This document shows, piece by piece, positions 1 through 6,867 of a stretch of DNA of 11,364 nt; the stretch's first letter is position 1; each line of letters starts with the position of its first letter. This DNA comes from Elusimicrobia bacterium UBA6262 (GTDB lineage Bacteria > CAYTYR01 > UBA6262). The position numbers and the translations under genes are program-made. The stretch covers positions 1 through 11,364 of the forward strand of contig DJVG01000030.1 in NCBI GenBank assembly GCA_002441095.1, given 5' to 3'. The notes beneath the pieces are model-generated. The model did not search any database, was not told where the DNA came from, and worked only from the letters and a program-made list of their open reading frames with translations.

Positions 1-1015
1 TGCCGGTCGGGCCGGTGACCAGGACGATCCCGTACGGTATTTCAATATGTTTCTGGTAAATAGGCAATACATCCGGCTCGAACCCGAGCTTGGTCAGGTC
101 CAGGCACAGCGATGAAGCATCTAAAATACGCATCACCACTTTTTCGCCAAAAGCCGTGGGCAGGATGGAAACACGCAAGTCAATTTCCTTGCCGATCACT
201 TTCACTTTGATCCTGCCGTCCTGGGGCAAACGCCTCTCGGCAATATCCAGGTTGGCCATAATTTTGATACGGGAGACAATTGCTGAAGTCATTCTTTTGG
301 GCGGCGAGGAAATTTCGTGCAAAACACCGTCTATACGGTAGCGCGTGCGCAATGATTTTTCAAACGGTTCGATATGGATGTCGCTGGCTCCGGACTTAAC
401 TGCTCCGGTCAGGATCAGGTTCACTATTTTAACTACCGGCGCTTCTTCCCCGGCCGCTTCCAGGGAGGCGATATCAACCTGTTCTTCCTCTTGCGTTACT
501 ACTTCCAGGGTGGCGCCGCCCTTGCCGTCATCCATGGTTTTTAGTATATCTTCCATTGATCCTTTATTGCCGTAATATTTTTCAATGGCCTGCTTGATCT
601 CCGCTTCTGAGGAAATCACCACTTTTATTTCATACCCGGTCATCACCCGCAGGTCATCCACTGTAAAGACATTGAGCGGGTCAGCCATGGCGATAGTCAG
701 GATATTGTCTTCCATGGAAATCGGCACCAGTGTCTGATGCCGGCAGATATTTTCCGGTACGATCTTAGTGACATCACCGGAAATCTCCCCGTATTCGCTT
801 AAAGAAACATAAGAAATACCCAGCTGTTTGCCGACAAAAGCCGCCATTACATCTTCCGTAATATAGCCGAGCGCCATCAAATTCTGGCCCAGCCGCCCGC
901 CGCTTTTTTTCTGCTCTTCCAGGGCTTCCTGTAATTGTTCGCTGGTAATAATGCCGGTCTCCACCAGCATTTCACCTAATCTTTTATGTGTTCCTGTCTT
1001 CTTCAACAAAACCAT
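1..1015 (-). CDS. pilB: GspE/PilB-family type IV pilus assembly ATPase, N-terminal part (cut by window edge)
   Basis: Hexameric cytoplasmic ATPase that powers type IV pilus (or type II secretion pseudopilus) assembly. The frame is open from an ATG at 1015 to the left edge, giving 338 codons. Residues 1-150 look like the MshEN/T2SSE N-terminal domain, with two copies of an LGxxLxxxGxIT-like pattern. A charged linker at about 150-190 leads into the ATPase N-subdomain: ASDIHIEP at 210-217, RYRIDG at 225-230, RLPQDGRI at 262-269. The sequence stops at GPTG (335-338), the first half of Walker A, so the catalytic core (Walker B, His box, probably a tetracysteine) lies outside. An AGGAG at 1025-1029 sits 9 nt before the ATG and fixes the start. 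It follows pta on the same strand after an 81-bp repeat-bearing gap. The 210-300 stretch resembles PilB more than GspE; the choice between them is inference. Confidence 0.88.
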   Translation of the reverse strand, partial: MVLLKKTGTHKRLGEMLVETGIITSEQLQEALEEQKKSGGRLGQNLMALGYITEDVMAAFVGKQLGISYVSLSEYGEISGDVTKIVPENICRHQTLVPISMEDNILTIAMADPLNVFTVDDLRVMTGYEIKVVISSEAEIKQAIEKYYGNKGSMEDILKTMDDGKGGATLEVVTQEEEQVDIASLEAAGEEAPVVKIVNLILTGAVKSGASDIHIEPFEKSLRTRYRIDGVLHEISSPPKRMTSAIVSRIKIMANLDIAERRLPQDGRIKVKVIGKEIDLRVSILPTAFGEKVVMRILDASSLCLDLTKLGFEPDVLPIYQKHIEIPYGIVLVTGPTG

Positions 1016-1034
1016 GCTTTGCCACTCCTAAGAT

Positions 1035-1094
1035 GTTGCGAGTTTAAAATACTTTTTACTAACTCGTAACCTGGAACCCGTAACTTGTAACTTT
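1035..1094. repeat. 7-bp degenerate tandem array (TAACTCG family) with an inverted arm, pta-pilB gap
   Basis: Five units in exact 7-bp phase fill 1060-1094: TAACTCG, TAACCTG, GAACCCG, TAACTTG, TAACTTT. An inverted partner, GTTGCGAGTT at 1035-1044, matches the reverse complement of 1061-1070 at 9 of 10 positions, leaving a 16-nt loop. The element occupies most of the gap between the pta stop and the pilB ribosome binding site. The same word family, with the same order of the first three variants, recurs inside metH at 10412-10446. Function is unknown; it could give a weak hairpin between the two genes. Confidence 0.8.
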
Positions 1095-1096
1095 TT

Positions 1097-2083
1097 TTAC
1101 TGTATCGCTGTGATCGCGGTTACATTCACGATGTCCATGGTGCTGCAACCGCGCGAAAGGTCATTGACTGGCTTGGCCAATCCCTGGAAGATAGGTCCAT
1201 AGGCTTCGGCCTTGGCCAGACGCTGGGTTAACTTATAAGCAATGTTACCGGCATTCAAGTCAGGAAAAACCAGTACATTGGCTTGGCCGGCTACCGGACT
1301 GCCTGGCGCTTTTTTCGCTCCGACTTCAGGAACCAGGGCAGCGTCGCCCTGCAACTCGCCATCTACCACCAGGTCCGGATCTTTTTCTTTGATCAAGGCC
1401 AGGGTTTTCAGGACTTTATCAACCATTTCATGCCGGGCGCTGCCTTTGGTAGAAAAAGAAAGCAAAGCCACGATCGGCTTTGCATTTAATAATAATTTTG
1501 TATTCGCGGCAGTAGCTATTGCAATATTGCATAATTGCCTCGGGGACGGGTCAGGAACCACACCGCAATCAGCATACATTAGTGCTCCATTCACGCCAAA
1601 AGAAGAATCTGGGACAATCATCAGGAAGAAACTGGAAAGAGTCGAATTTCCTTCTGCTAAACCGACACAATACAAGCCAGCCCGGGTTGTTTCCGCGGTA
1701 GTATTCAAAGCTCCCCCTACTAATCCATCAGCTTCGCTGTTGCGGAGCATCATGCAGCCGTAGTATAAAGGATTAGCCATGGTCTTGGCCGCATCATCGA
1801 CACTGATCCCCTTATGCTGGCGTAAGGCAAAAAACTGGTCTATATATTCTTGCCGCCGGGGATGTTTCATCTGGTCGATCAAAATTACCTTATCCAGGCT
1901 GACCTTAAGGACATCTGCTTTCTGCCTGATCGTGTCATTATTGCCCAGAAGGATGATCTTAGCGATGCTCTCCCTGGTAATAATACCAGCTGCTTCGATC
2001 GTGCGTTCTTCTTCTCCTTCAGGCAAGATAACAGTGCGTTTGTTTTGGCGCGCACGCGTCCTAATATCTTCAATAACGCTCAT
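1097..2083 (-). CDS. pta: phosphate acetyltransferase
   Basis: Cytoplasmic enzyme that interconverts acetyl-CoA plus phosphate with acetyl phosphate plus CoA; with acetate kinase it forms the acetate/ATP branch. The 328-aa product matches the usual length of the short, single-domain Pta (PTA_PTB family). Family signatures: ILPEGEE at 19-25, ADGLVGG starting at 118, the active-site SFSTKGSA at 209-216, SPVAGQANVLVF at 262-273 and GPIFQGLAKPVNDLSRG at 296-312. The frame extends to a TTG at 2104, but the ATG at 2083 has GGAG at 2089-2092 with 5-nt spacing and matches the family N-terminus (MSVIEDIRTRA), so I chose it. It lies 44 bp downstream of coaD and is probably co-transcribed with it. No acetate kinase gene is in the window. 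The close relatives phosphate butyryltransferases lack this pattern. Confidence 0.95.
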   Translation of the reverse strand: MSVIEDIRTRARQNKRTVILPEGEEERTIEAAGIITRESIAKIILLGNNDTIRQKADVLKVSLDKVILIDQMKHPRRQEYIDQFFALRQHKGISVDDAAKTMANPLYYGCMMLRNSEADGLVGGALNTTAETTRAGLYCVGLAEGNSTLSSFFLMIVPDSSFGVNGALMYADCGVVPDPSPRQLCNIAIATAANTKLLLNAKPIVALLSFSTKGSARHEMVDKVLKTLALIKEKDPDLVVDGELQGDAALVPEVGAKKAPGSPVAGQANVLVFPDLNAGNIAYKLTQRLAKAEAYGPIFQGLAKPVNDLSRGCSTMDIVNVTAITAIQ

Positions 2084-2127
2084 TAATTCTCCGTCGTAAA
2101 CCAATATTAATTATTTTTATCATATCC

Positions 2128-2619
2128 TTATTTTTTTGTCAATGAAAACTTTTGCCGTAATTTCTGTTCCACAAACGGCGGCAAGAATTGCGCGGCATTA
2201 CCCCCTTTAGACATGATCTCCTTCACAACACTGGAAGATAAATACGTATATGGCTCGGCCGGCATCAGGAAAACAGTATCTACCGCGCTTTCTAACTTAC
2301 GGTTCATTAACGCCATCTGCAGTTCGTATTCAAAATCACTGACTGCACGCAATCCCCGGATGATCACTTTGGCTTTATGCGCCTTGACGAATTCAACCAG
2401 CAAACCATCAAAGCTTTGCACTTCTACTTTAGGCATCTGCTTAGTCACAGTCTTGATCATCGCTACCCGTTCCTTGATACTGAACAGGGTCTTTTTAGAT
2501 TGGTTACTGGTCACGGCAATGATCAGGTGGTCAAAAATATTGGTGGCCCGCTTGGCGATATCCAAGTGGCCATAGGTCACCGGGTCAAAACTTCCCGGAT
2601 AGACAGCGGTCTTAGTCAT
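2128..2619 (-). CDS. coaD: pantetheine-phosphate adenylyltransferase (PPAT)
   Basis: Penultimate step of coenzyme A synthesis: 4'-phosphopantetheine plus ATP gives dephospho-CoA. The 163-aa protein has the normal CoaD length and a nucleotidyltransferase fold. Visible motifs are YPGSFDP near the N-terminus with the catalytic T/HxGH-type motif TYGH at 15-18, the phosphate-binding RGLR at 88-91, and the LSSSVVKE motif near 127-134 that replaces the usual ISSTxVR. An in-frame ATG exists at 2634, but a perfect GGAGG at 2628-2632 lies 8 nt before the ATG at 2619 and overlaps the earlier codons, so 2619 is the start. It sits between recG (131 bp upstream) and pta (44 bp downstream) on the same strand. 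recG and coaD are often found near rsmD, which is absent here. Confidence 0.96.
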   Translation of the reverse strand: MTKTAVYPGSFDPVTYGHLDIAKRATNIFDHLIIAVTSNQSKKTLFSIKERVAMIKTVTKQMPKVEVQSFDGLLVEFVKAHKAKVIIRGLRAVSDFEYELQMALMNRKLESAVDTVFLMPAEPYTYLSSSVVKEIMSKGGNAAQFLPPFVEQKLRQKFSLTKK

Positions 2620-2641
2620 TAATAATACCTCCATCAGTTGC

Positions 2642-2712
2642 CAGTCAAATCAACTACAGTGAGCCAGTCAGTACGAGAAACAGTCAAAACGAAAAGCAGT
2701 CATAGCGAGACA
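2642..2712. repeat. 16-bp degenerate tandem array (CAGTCA words), recG-coaD gap
   Basis: Three consecutive 16-bp units start at 2665, 2681 and 2697. Each begins CAGTCA and carries a (A/G)CGA core followed by A-rich bases. A further CAGTCA at 2642 and a CAGT at 2657 extend the pattern upstream at about 8- and 15-bp steps. It fills the space between the recG stop and the coaD ribosome binding site. Unlike most repeats in the window the phase is 8/16 rather than 7. Confidence 0.7.
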
Positions 2713-2720
2713 CTGCTTTT
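2692..2720 (-). terminator. possible hairpin terminator downstream of recG
   Basis: AAAAGCAGT (2692-2700) and ACTGCTTTT (2712-2720) form a perfect 9-bp inverted repeat with an 11-nt loop, starting 30 bp past the recG stop. The stem has only three G-C pairs. Its end reads as a short U run on either strand, so it could be a weak bidirectional terminator. It shares bases with the 16-bp array, so it may be a by-product of the repeat. coaD and pta could still be reached by readthrough. Confidence 0.35.
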
Positions 2721-2749
2721 TATGATTATAACATAATCTAAGCTTTTTC

Positions 2750-4819
2750 TCAACCAATATGTACTAAATTTATTCCACTGCCAAAAATCTTCCTGATCTC
2801 TGCCGCCAGCAGGCGATGCTCGGGACTGGTTAGCCGGGGATCCTGCTGTACCAGGTGAAAGCTGAGCTCCCGGGTATGGGCCAGCAGAGCAAAATCCCGC
2901 ACCAGGTCAGCGACTTTAAATTCCGGCAGGCCGCTCTGCCTGACGCCAAAAAATTCCCCCGGCCCGCGGATCTTCAGGTCCTCCTCGGCGATCCTGAACC
3001 CGTCTGTGGTTTCCAGCATGGCCCTGATCCGGCTGCGGGCATCTTCGGTCTTATCATCAGCGCTTAAAAGGCAATATGACTGGGCACTGCTCCGACCTAC
3101 CCGGCCGCGTAATTGGTGCAGTGTGGCCAGGCCAAATCTTTCCGCATGCTCGATCATGATCACGGTGGCATTAGCCACATCTATTCCTACTTCCACGACC
3201 GTAGTGGCTACCAGCAGGTCGATCTTTTTACCTACAAAATCCTGCATGATCTGTTCTTTATCTTTTACTTTTAGCCGTCCATGCAGCAGCCCGACCCGAA
3301 ATTCTGGGAATACTTTCTCCTGCAGGTCCTGGGCCATTTTTTTAGCTGCTTTTAAAGTAAACTTCGGCGATTCCTCGATCAATGGATAGACCATAAAAGC
3401 CTGGTGCCCGCCGGTAATTTCATCTTTGATGAAACGATAGGCTTCCAGTTCATTCACCTTTAGTGTTTTAACCGGTTTCCTGCCGGGAGGCAATTCCCTA
3501 ATCAGAGAAACATCCAGGTCCCCGTAAATAGTTAAAGCCAGGGAACGGGGAATGGGTGTGGCAGTCATGACCAGGACATCAGGATTGTGGCCCTTCTGCC
3601 GCAACAAGGCGCGCTGCCTGACCCCGAATCTGTGCTGTTCATCCACTACAATGAGCCCCAGTTTTTGGAATACCACATCTTTTTCCAGGAGAGCATGGGT
3701 CCCGATCGCGATCTGGGCTGTTCCCTGCACCAGTGACTCCCGGTTCTGCCGGAGAATTTTTTTATCCATGCCGCTGGTAAACAGGGCAGCATTCAGGCCC
3801 AGCGGCTGCAGGTATTTGCGCAGATAAATAAAATGCTGCTCTGCCAGTATCTCTGTCGGCGCCATTAATACAGACTGATATTTATTTTCGGCCGCCAGGA
3901 GCATGGCGCACAAAGAGACAATGGTCTTACCACTGCCCACATCTCCCTGCAATAACCGGTTCATTACCCTGGATGATTGCATATCCGCGAAAATTTCACC
4001 GATCACCTTCTTTTGGTCAGCAGTGAATTCAAAAGACAGTAATTCTTTAAATGGAGCCAGCAAGGTTTTATGGATACTGTAGGCAATTCCGTTAGTTTGG
4101 TGTTGCTGCTGGAAATGCTTCATCGCCAGCGCTGTTTCCAGCAAAAGAAACTCGCCAAATGCCAGGCGCTCCCTGGCTTGTTGCTGGGTGGGGAAATCTG
4201 GCGGGAAATGCATCCATTCCACTGCTTCCTTAAAAGTCAGCAGGAATTCTTGTTTTCTGAGAGTTTCCGGCAAGTATTCGTTCAAGCCGTCTTTATATTG
4301 ATCCAAAGTCCGGCGGATCAAAGCCCGCAGAAACCGCATATTCAATCGTTCGGTGATGCTGTAAATTGGGACAATACGACCGGTATGGATCAGGTCTTCG
4401 TGGTCGCCGGTCAAGACTTCGTATATAAAATTCTTGATTTCAAAAGTATTTTTCTTGTATGCAGCCCGCTCAAATTTACCGCTGATAATAACCGTTGTTC
4501 CCTCAGGCAGATAATTTTTCAGGTAAGCCTGGTTAAAACACACCAGGATCACGGTCCCGGTGCCATCACTAATGGTAATTTTTAGCAATTGACGCCGGTG
4601 ACGGGTATAGATAAGCTGGTGACGGAGGACAGTGGCTTGGATAGTGGTAGTTTCTTCAGGATGAAGCTGGGCGATCAGCTTAAGCCGACTGCGGTCAGCA
4701 TAATCGCGCGGGAAATAGGTAAGCAGGTCATAGACAGTGAGGATACCAATATCTTTCAGGAGTTTAGCCCGCTGCGGTCCCACCCCTTTTAAGTACTGCA
4801 CATCTTTATTCAAATCCAT
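2750..4819 (-). CDS. recG: ATP-dependent DNA helicase RecG
   Basis: Superfamily 2 double-stranded DNA translocase that regresses stalled replication forks and processes branched recombination intermediates. The 689-aa length is standard. Order of parts: an N-terminal segment with a helix-hairpin-helix-like GVGPQRAKLL at 12-21; the OB-fold wedge domain at about 55-150; the helicase core with Walker A GDVGSGKT at 292-299, the DEQH box at 393-396 and TATPIPRS (motif III) at 419-426; motif VI QLRGRVGR at 569-576; and the RecG-specific C-terminal signature RGPGEFFGVRQSG at 618-630. The frame extends four codons further to a TTG at 4831, but the ATG at 4819 starts like other RecG proteins (MDLNKDVQYLKG) and has a GAGAG 5 nt upstream; the ribosome binding site is weak either way. 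It diverges from rpmB and leads the coaD-pta block. Confidence 0.97.
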   Translation of the reverse strand: MDLNKDVQYLKGVGPQRAKLLKDIGILTVYDLLTYFPRDYADRSRLKLIAQLHPEETTTIQATVLRHQLIYTRHRRQLLKITISDGTGTVILVCFNQAYLKNYLPEGTTVIISGKFERAAYKKNTFEIKNFIYEVLTGDHEDLIHTGRIVPIYSITERLNMRFLRALIRRTLDQYKDGLNEYLPETLRKQEFLLTFKEAVEWMHFPPDFPTQQQARERLAFGEFLLLETALAMKHFQQQHQTNGIAYSIHKTLLAPFKELLSFEFTADQKKVIGEIFADMQSSRVMNRLLQGDVGSGKTIVSLCAMLLAAENKYQSVLMAPTEILAEQHFIYLRKYLQPLGLNAALFTSGMDKKILRQNRESLVQGTAQIAIGTHALLEKDVVFQKLGLIVVDEQHRFGVRQRALLRQKGHNPDVLVMTATPIPRSLALTIYGDLDVSLIRELPPGRKPVKTLKVNELEAYRFIKDEITGGHQAFMVYPLIEESPKFTLKAAKKMAQDLQEKVFPEFRVGLLHGRLKVKDKEQIMQDFVGKKIDLLVATTVVEVGIDVANATVIMIEHAERFGLATLHQLRGRVGRSSAQSYCLLSADDKTEDARSRIRAMLETTDGFRIAEEDLKIRGPGEFFGVRQSGLPEFKVADLVRDFALLAHTRELSFHLVQQDPRLTSPEHRLLAAEIRKIFGSGINLVHIG

Positions 4820-4854
4820 AATGGCTCTCAACCAAATTAAAAATCTGTGCTGCG

Positions 4855-4905
4855 CCCGCCAAAGCTCTTTAGCCCGCCAGAGTTTGTTGGAGGGTTAGTG
4901 GCGGG
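4855..4905. repeat. GCCCGCCA direct and inverted repeats in the recG upstream region
   Basis: Two imperfect 18-bp direct copies begin GCCCGCCA at 4854 and 4872 and match at about 13 of 18 positions. TGGCGGG at 4899-4905 is the exact inverse of CCCGCCA at 4873-4879 and could form a 7-bp GC-rich stem with a 19-nt loop. The element lies 35-90 bp upstream of the recG start and would be in its 5' leader. I see no convincing recG promoter hexamers here. Confidence 0.6.
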
Positions 4906-4934
4906 TAATCTGTTTTTAAAATCCGCGTAATCAC

Positions 4935-4960
4935 AGGGTTCTCGTTTTTTGAGAAACCCT
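4935..4960. other. hairpin in the recG/rpmB divergent spacer
   Basis: AGGGTTCTC (4935-4943) pairs with GAGAAACCCT (4951-4960) apart from one bulged A, leaving a 7-nt loop rich in T. There is no U tract beyond the stem on either strand, so it is not a standard terminator. It lies just upstream of the rpmB -35 box; role unknown. Confidence 0.45.
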
Positions 4961-4970
4961 AAATATTCTC

Positions 4971-4999
4971 TTGCCAAGGTTTGATAAATATGCTATAAA
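4971..4999 (+). promoter_or_regulatory. sigma70-type promoter for rpmB (extended -10)
   Basis: TTGCCA at 4971-4976 and TATAAA at 4994-4999 are separated by exactly 17 bp, and a TG at 4991-4992 gives an extended -10 (TGnTATAAA). The predicted transcription start is near 5006, leaving a leader of roughly 130 nt before the rpmB ATG. This is the best-formed promoter in the window. Confidence 0.75.
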
Positions 5000-5006
5000 A
5001 AGAAAC

Positions 5007-5107
5007 CGAATTACTCGAATGCCTGCCTGTCATTAGACAGGATAGCGAATTACTCTAATTATGTCTTAAAATATTCGAGACATTCGTTTTTTTATTCGTG
5101 TCATTCG
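5007..5107 (+). promoter_or_regulatory. rpmB leader with four matching arms and a T7 tract (attenuator-like)
   Basis: Two forward arms (5007-5020 and 5046-5059, both starting CGAATTACTC) and two reverse arms (5073-5086 and 5094-5107, both ATTCGxGxCATTCG) can pair in several combinations. Arm 1 with arm 3 matches at 12 of 14 pairs, arm 2 with arm 3 at 11 of 14, and arm 1 with arm 4 at 12 of 14. Seven T residues (5087-5093) follow arm 3 directly, the shape of an intrinsic terminator. A small perfect hairpin, CCTGTC-ATTA-GACAGG, lies at 5026-5041. The first arm begins about where transcription should start. This could be an attenuator, or another copy of the dispersed inverted-repeat theme that happens to sit in a leader. 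Confidence 0.45.
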
Positions 5108-5138
5108 CTCACAAGATTAAAATTAAATGAGGTGAAAT

Positions 5139-5327
5139 ATGCTGATCAAATGCTCAATTTGCGGCAAACACGCTGCAACTGGTAATAAAATAAGCCATTC
5201 GCACAAAGCCAGCAAGCGGCGCTTCCATGTCAATCTGCAGAAGATCAGGATCAAACTGGCAGGAAAAACCGCTAAAAGATACGTTTGCACTAAATGTATC
5301 CGCAGTGAAGCAATCCAGAAAGCCTAA
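5139..5327 (+). CDS. rpmB: 50S ribosomal protein L28
   Basis: Small basic protein of the large ribosomal subunit. The 62-aa length is normal for bacterial L28. The family pattern is visible: an N-terminal CSICGK, then a GNKISHSHKASKRRFHVNLQ-type segment, then a C-terminal RYVCTKCIRS. Cysteines 5, 8, 50 and 53 form two CxxC pairs, as in the zinc-binding (C+) version of L28. A GAGG 6 nt before the ATG is a good ribosome binding site. It is the only plus-strand gene in the window, divergent from recG and convergent with the PorV-like gene. Its own promoter is at 4971-4999. Confidence 0.96.
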   Translation: MLIKCSICGKHAATGNKISHSHKASKRRFHVNLQKIRIKLAGKTAKRYVCTKCIRSEAIQKA

Positions 5328-5330
5328 AAA

Positions 5331-5395
5331 TAGCGTATAGCGTATGGCGTATAGCGGATAGTTTAAAGCTTTTCTATACGCTAAACGCTACCCGC
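5331..5395. repeat. inverted 7-bp array (TAGCGTA family) between convergent genes
   Basis: The left arm, 5331-5361, is four units in 7-bp phase (TAGCGTA, TAGCGTA, TGGCGTA, TAGCGGA) plus TAG. The right arm, about 5374-5395, carries the same word inverted (CTATACG, CTAAACG, CTACCCG). A 12-nt AT-rich loop separates them. The arms match at about 18 of 25 positions, so transcripts from either strand could fold back here. It lies between the stops of rpmB and the PorV-like gene and may serve as a shared terminator, though no clear U tract follows. The same word recurs at 8884-8911. Confidence 0.8.
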
Positions 5396-5401
5396 TTAAC
5401 A

Positions 5402-6448
5402 CTAGTTCCCACCAAAAGGCATGCTTAAAGAAACCACATAGACAGATATAGTTGCAAAACGATCAGGGACTTCCGAGTCCCTGATTTTATTTCTTCTCAT
5501 GGCCAGGTCCAGGATGTATCCATTTTCAGAAAAACCAACTCCGAATGTGTAAGCCACTTTATCCGGATCATTCCAGTTTTCTCCGCTCATCCCCGCTCGT
5601 AAAGTAAACATATTAAACATGTATTGCTCAAGACCGATATGTTTAGTGATCACATCCTCATGATCAGGATAATATATTCTTTTTATATCAAACATAAAGG
5701 TTACTTTTTGCGGCAAGGTCATGGCCACTCCGCTATTAAAGGCCAGCGGTAACCGGTTTTTATCATAATCACTCCAATACATATAGCCGATGGCATTGAT
5801 AGCACTGACACCGAAAGAAAGATAGGGACTCGCCACAAAAACTAATCCTAAATCCAGGCTCCAGCCGTTACCCGTATCCACATTGATCCGTGTGACATCG
5901 GTGGAGGCATCTTTGGTCCGCTGGGCGATGGACAAGTTGCTGTTTAAATAATTCAAGCTTACGCCGGTATAAATATTATCCTGGTATTTCCTGGCCGTAG
6001 TCAGCATTATTTCGTTGACAATGACCTTCTTATTCACCCATGTTTCTACGCCATTAACATGCGTATAGGTATCAGTTGCTATCTTGGACAAAGGGCGGAT
6101 AGATAGCGCCCCATTAGGCGCTGCAAAACTCAAATAAGCGAGCTTTCCTCCGCGCAATGGATCACTCTTGATCACATCTTCCCATTTAGCGCTGCTTTCC
6201 CGCTGCAAATATGAGCACATTGTAAAAGAATTTCCGCTCATTAAGGCTAAACCAGCCGGATTCCAGTAAGGAGCCGAGGCATCACTACCTAATCCGGTAA
6301 AAGCTTCTCCAGCCCCTATCGCCCTGGCTCCTATTACCTGCCCGTCAAAAGCATCAAATTCAAGCGGGGCCTTTTCCGCCCAGGCCAAACTGGCGCTCAG
6401 GCTAAAGGTTAAAGCCAGAATTAATATGATTCTTGCTGTGTTGGTCAT
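5402..6448 (-). CDS. PorV/PorQ-family (UPF0164-like) outer-membrane beta-barrel protein
   Basis: Probable outer-membrane beta-barrel protein. A signal peptide is clear: residues 1-24, a hydrophobic core ending AWA before E25. The mature N-terminus has the hallmark of the FadL-like PorV/PorQ/UPF0164 group: GARAIGAGEAFTGLGSDAS followed by YWNPAGLAL, near residues 40-66. The rest is a run of alternating polar and aromatic segments typical of barrel strands, ending in SLSMPFGGN. The 348-aa length fits the family. GGAGGG lies 6 nt before the ATG, and the start overlaps the stop of the RseC-like gene by 4 bp (ATGA), so the two are probably translationally coupled. PorV and PorQ take part in type IX secretion in Bacteroidetes, but many phyla carry this family without that system, so the specific role here is unknown. 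Confidence 0.82.
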   Translation of the reverse strand: MTNTARIILILALTFSLSASLAWAEKAPLEFDAFDGQVIGARAIGAGEAFTGLGSDASAPYWNPAGLALMSGNSFTMCSYLQRESSAKWEDVIKSDPLRGGKLAYLSFAAPNGALSIRPLSKIATDTYTHVNGVETWVNKKVIVNEIMLTTARKYQDNIYTGVSLNYLNSNLSIAQRTKDASTDVTRINVDTGNGWSLDLGLVFVASPYLSFGVSAINAIGYMYWSDYDKNRLPLAFNSGVAMTLPQKVTFMFDIKRIYYPDHEDVITKHIGLEQYMFNMFTLRAGMSGENWNDPDKVAYTFGVGFSENGYILDLAMRRNKIRDSEVPDRFATISVYVVSLSMPFGGN

Positions 6449-6861
6449 TCCTTGCCCTCCTGTACTATTCCGGTAATTTGTACGATTAAAGAATTTGCTT
6501 TTTTTAGTTTCCGGTCATAATAATGCAATCCATATAACACCAGCGCAACAGCGCTAAGGCCTGAAACTACTCCCAATTTCTCGCCGCCAAAATGCCTGCC
6601 GGCCAGATAACCAAGAACTAGCCCGAAAAGCGGGATAATATAGACTATAAAAGCTGATTTCAGGATGACTGGTCCGGAAACAGCCACTTTTACCAGGTCA
6701 TTGACTTTGGAACCAATACTATTCTCAGCTATAATCTCCATTTTTTCATTGCATCCGGCAATGCAAATGCCGCAATGGGCGCACGCGCTGTGGCGGTCCA
6801 TGGCCACAGTGGCCTGGTTCCCTTCTACTTTGATGACTTGCCCGATCTCTTCCAGCATCAT
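6445..6861 (-). CDS. RseC/MucC-family (SoxR-reducing system) membrane protein
   Basis: A 138-aa inner-membrane protein of the RseC_MucC family. Residues 1-60 form a small beta-rich cytoplasmic domain with the cysteine cluster C27, C30, C33, C37 (CAHCGICIAGC), the expected redox or metal site. Two membrane segments follow, at about 67-87 and 94-112, then a short basic tail. In Enterobacteria RseC assists SoxR reduction and modulates sigmaE; in many anaerobes the family is linked to Rnf-type electron transfer. Neither partner is in this window, so the role is open. Two ATGs are adjacent (6861, 6858); AGGAG 9 nt before the first favours 6861. That site overlaps the last codons and stop of the upstream DUF59 gene, and the 3' end overlaps the PorV-like start by 4 bp. 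Confidence 0.85.
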   Translation of the reverse strand: MMLEEIGQVIKVEGNQATVAMDRHSACAHCGICIAGCNEKMEIIAENSIGSKVNDLVKVAVSGPVILKSAFIVYIIPLFGLVLGYLAGRHFGGEKLGVVSGLSAVALVLYGLHYYDRKLKKANSLIVQITGIVQEGKE

Positions 6862-6867
6862 CGCGCT

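Noticed and set aside
90..575. Two short plus-strand frames (90-341, 345-575)
   Set aside because: Antisense to the pilB-like gene, whose motifs are strong and continuous through both.
1242..1763. 173-codon plus-strand frame opposite pta
   Set aside because: Antisense to highly conserved Pta motifs; no domain of its own.
4070..4792. Plus-strand frames opposite the 5' part of recG
   Set aside because: Antisense shadows; RecG wedge domain is intact on the other strand.
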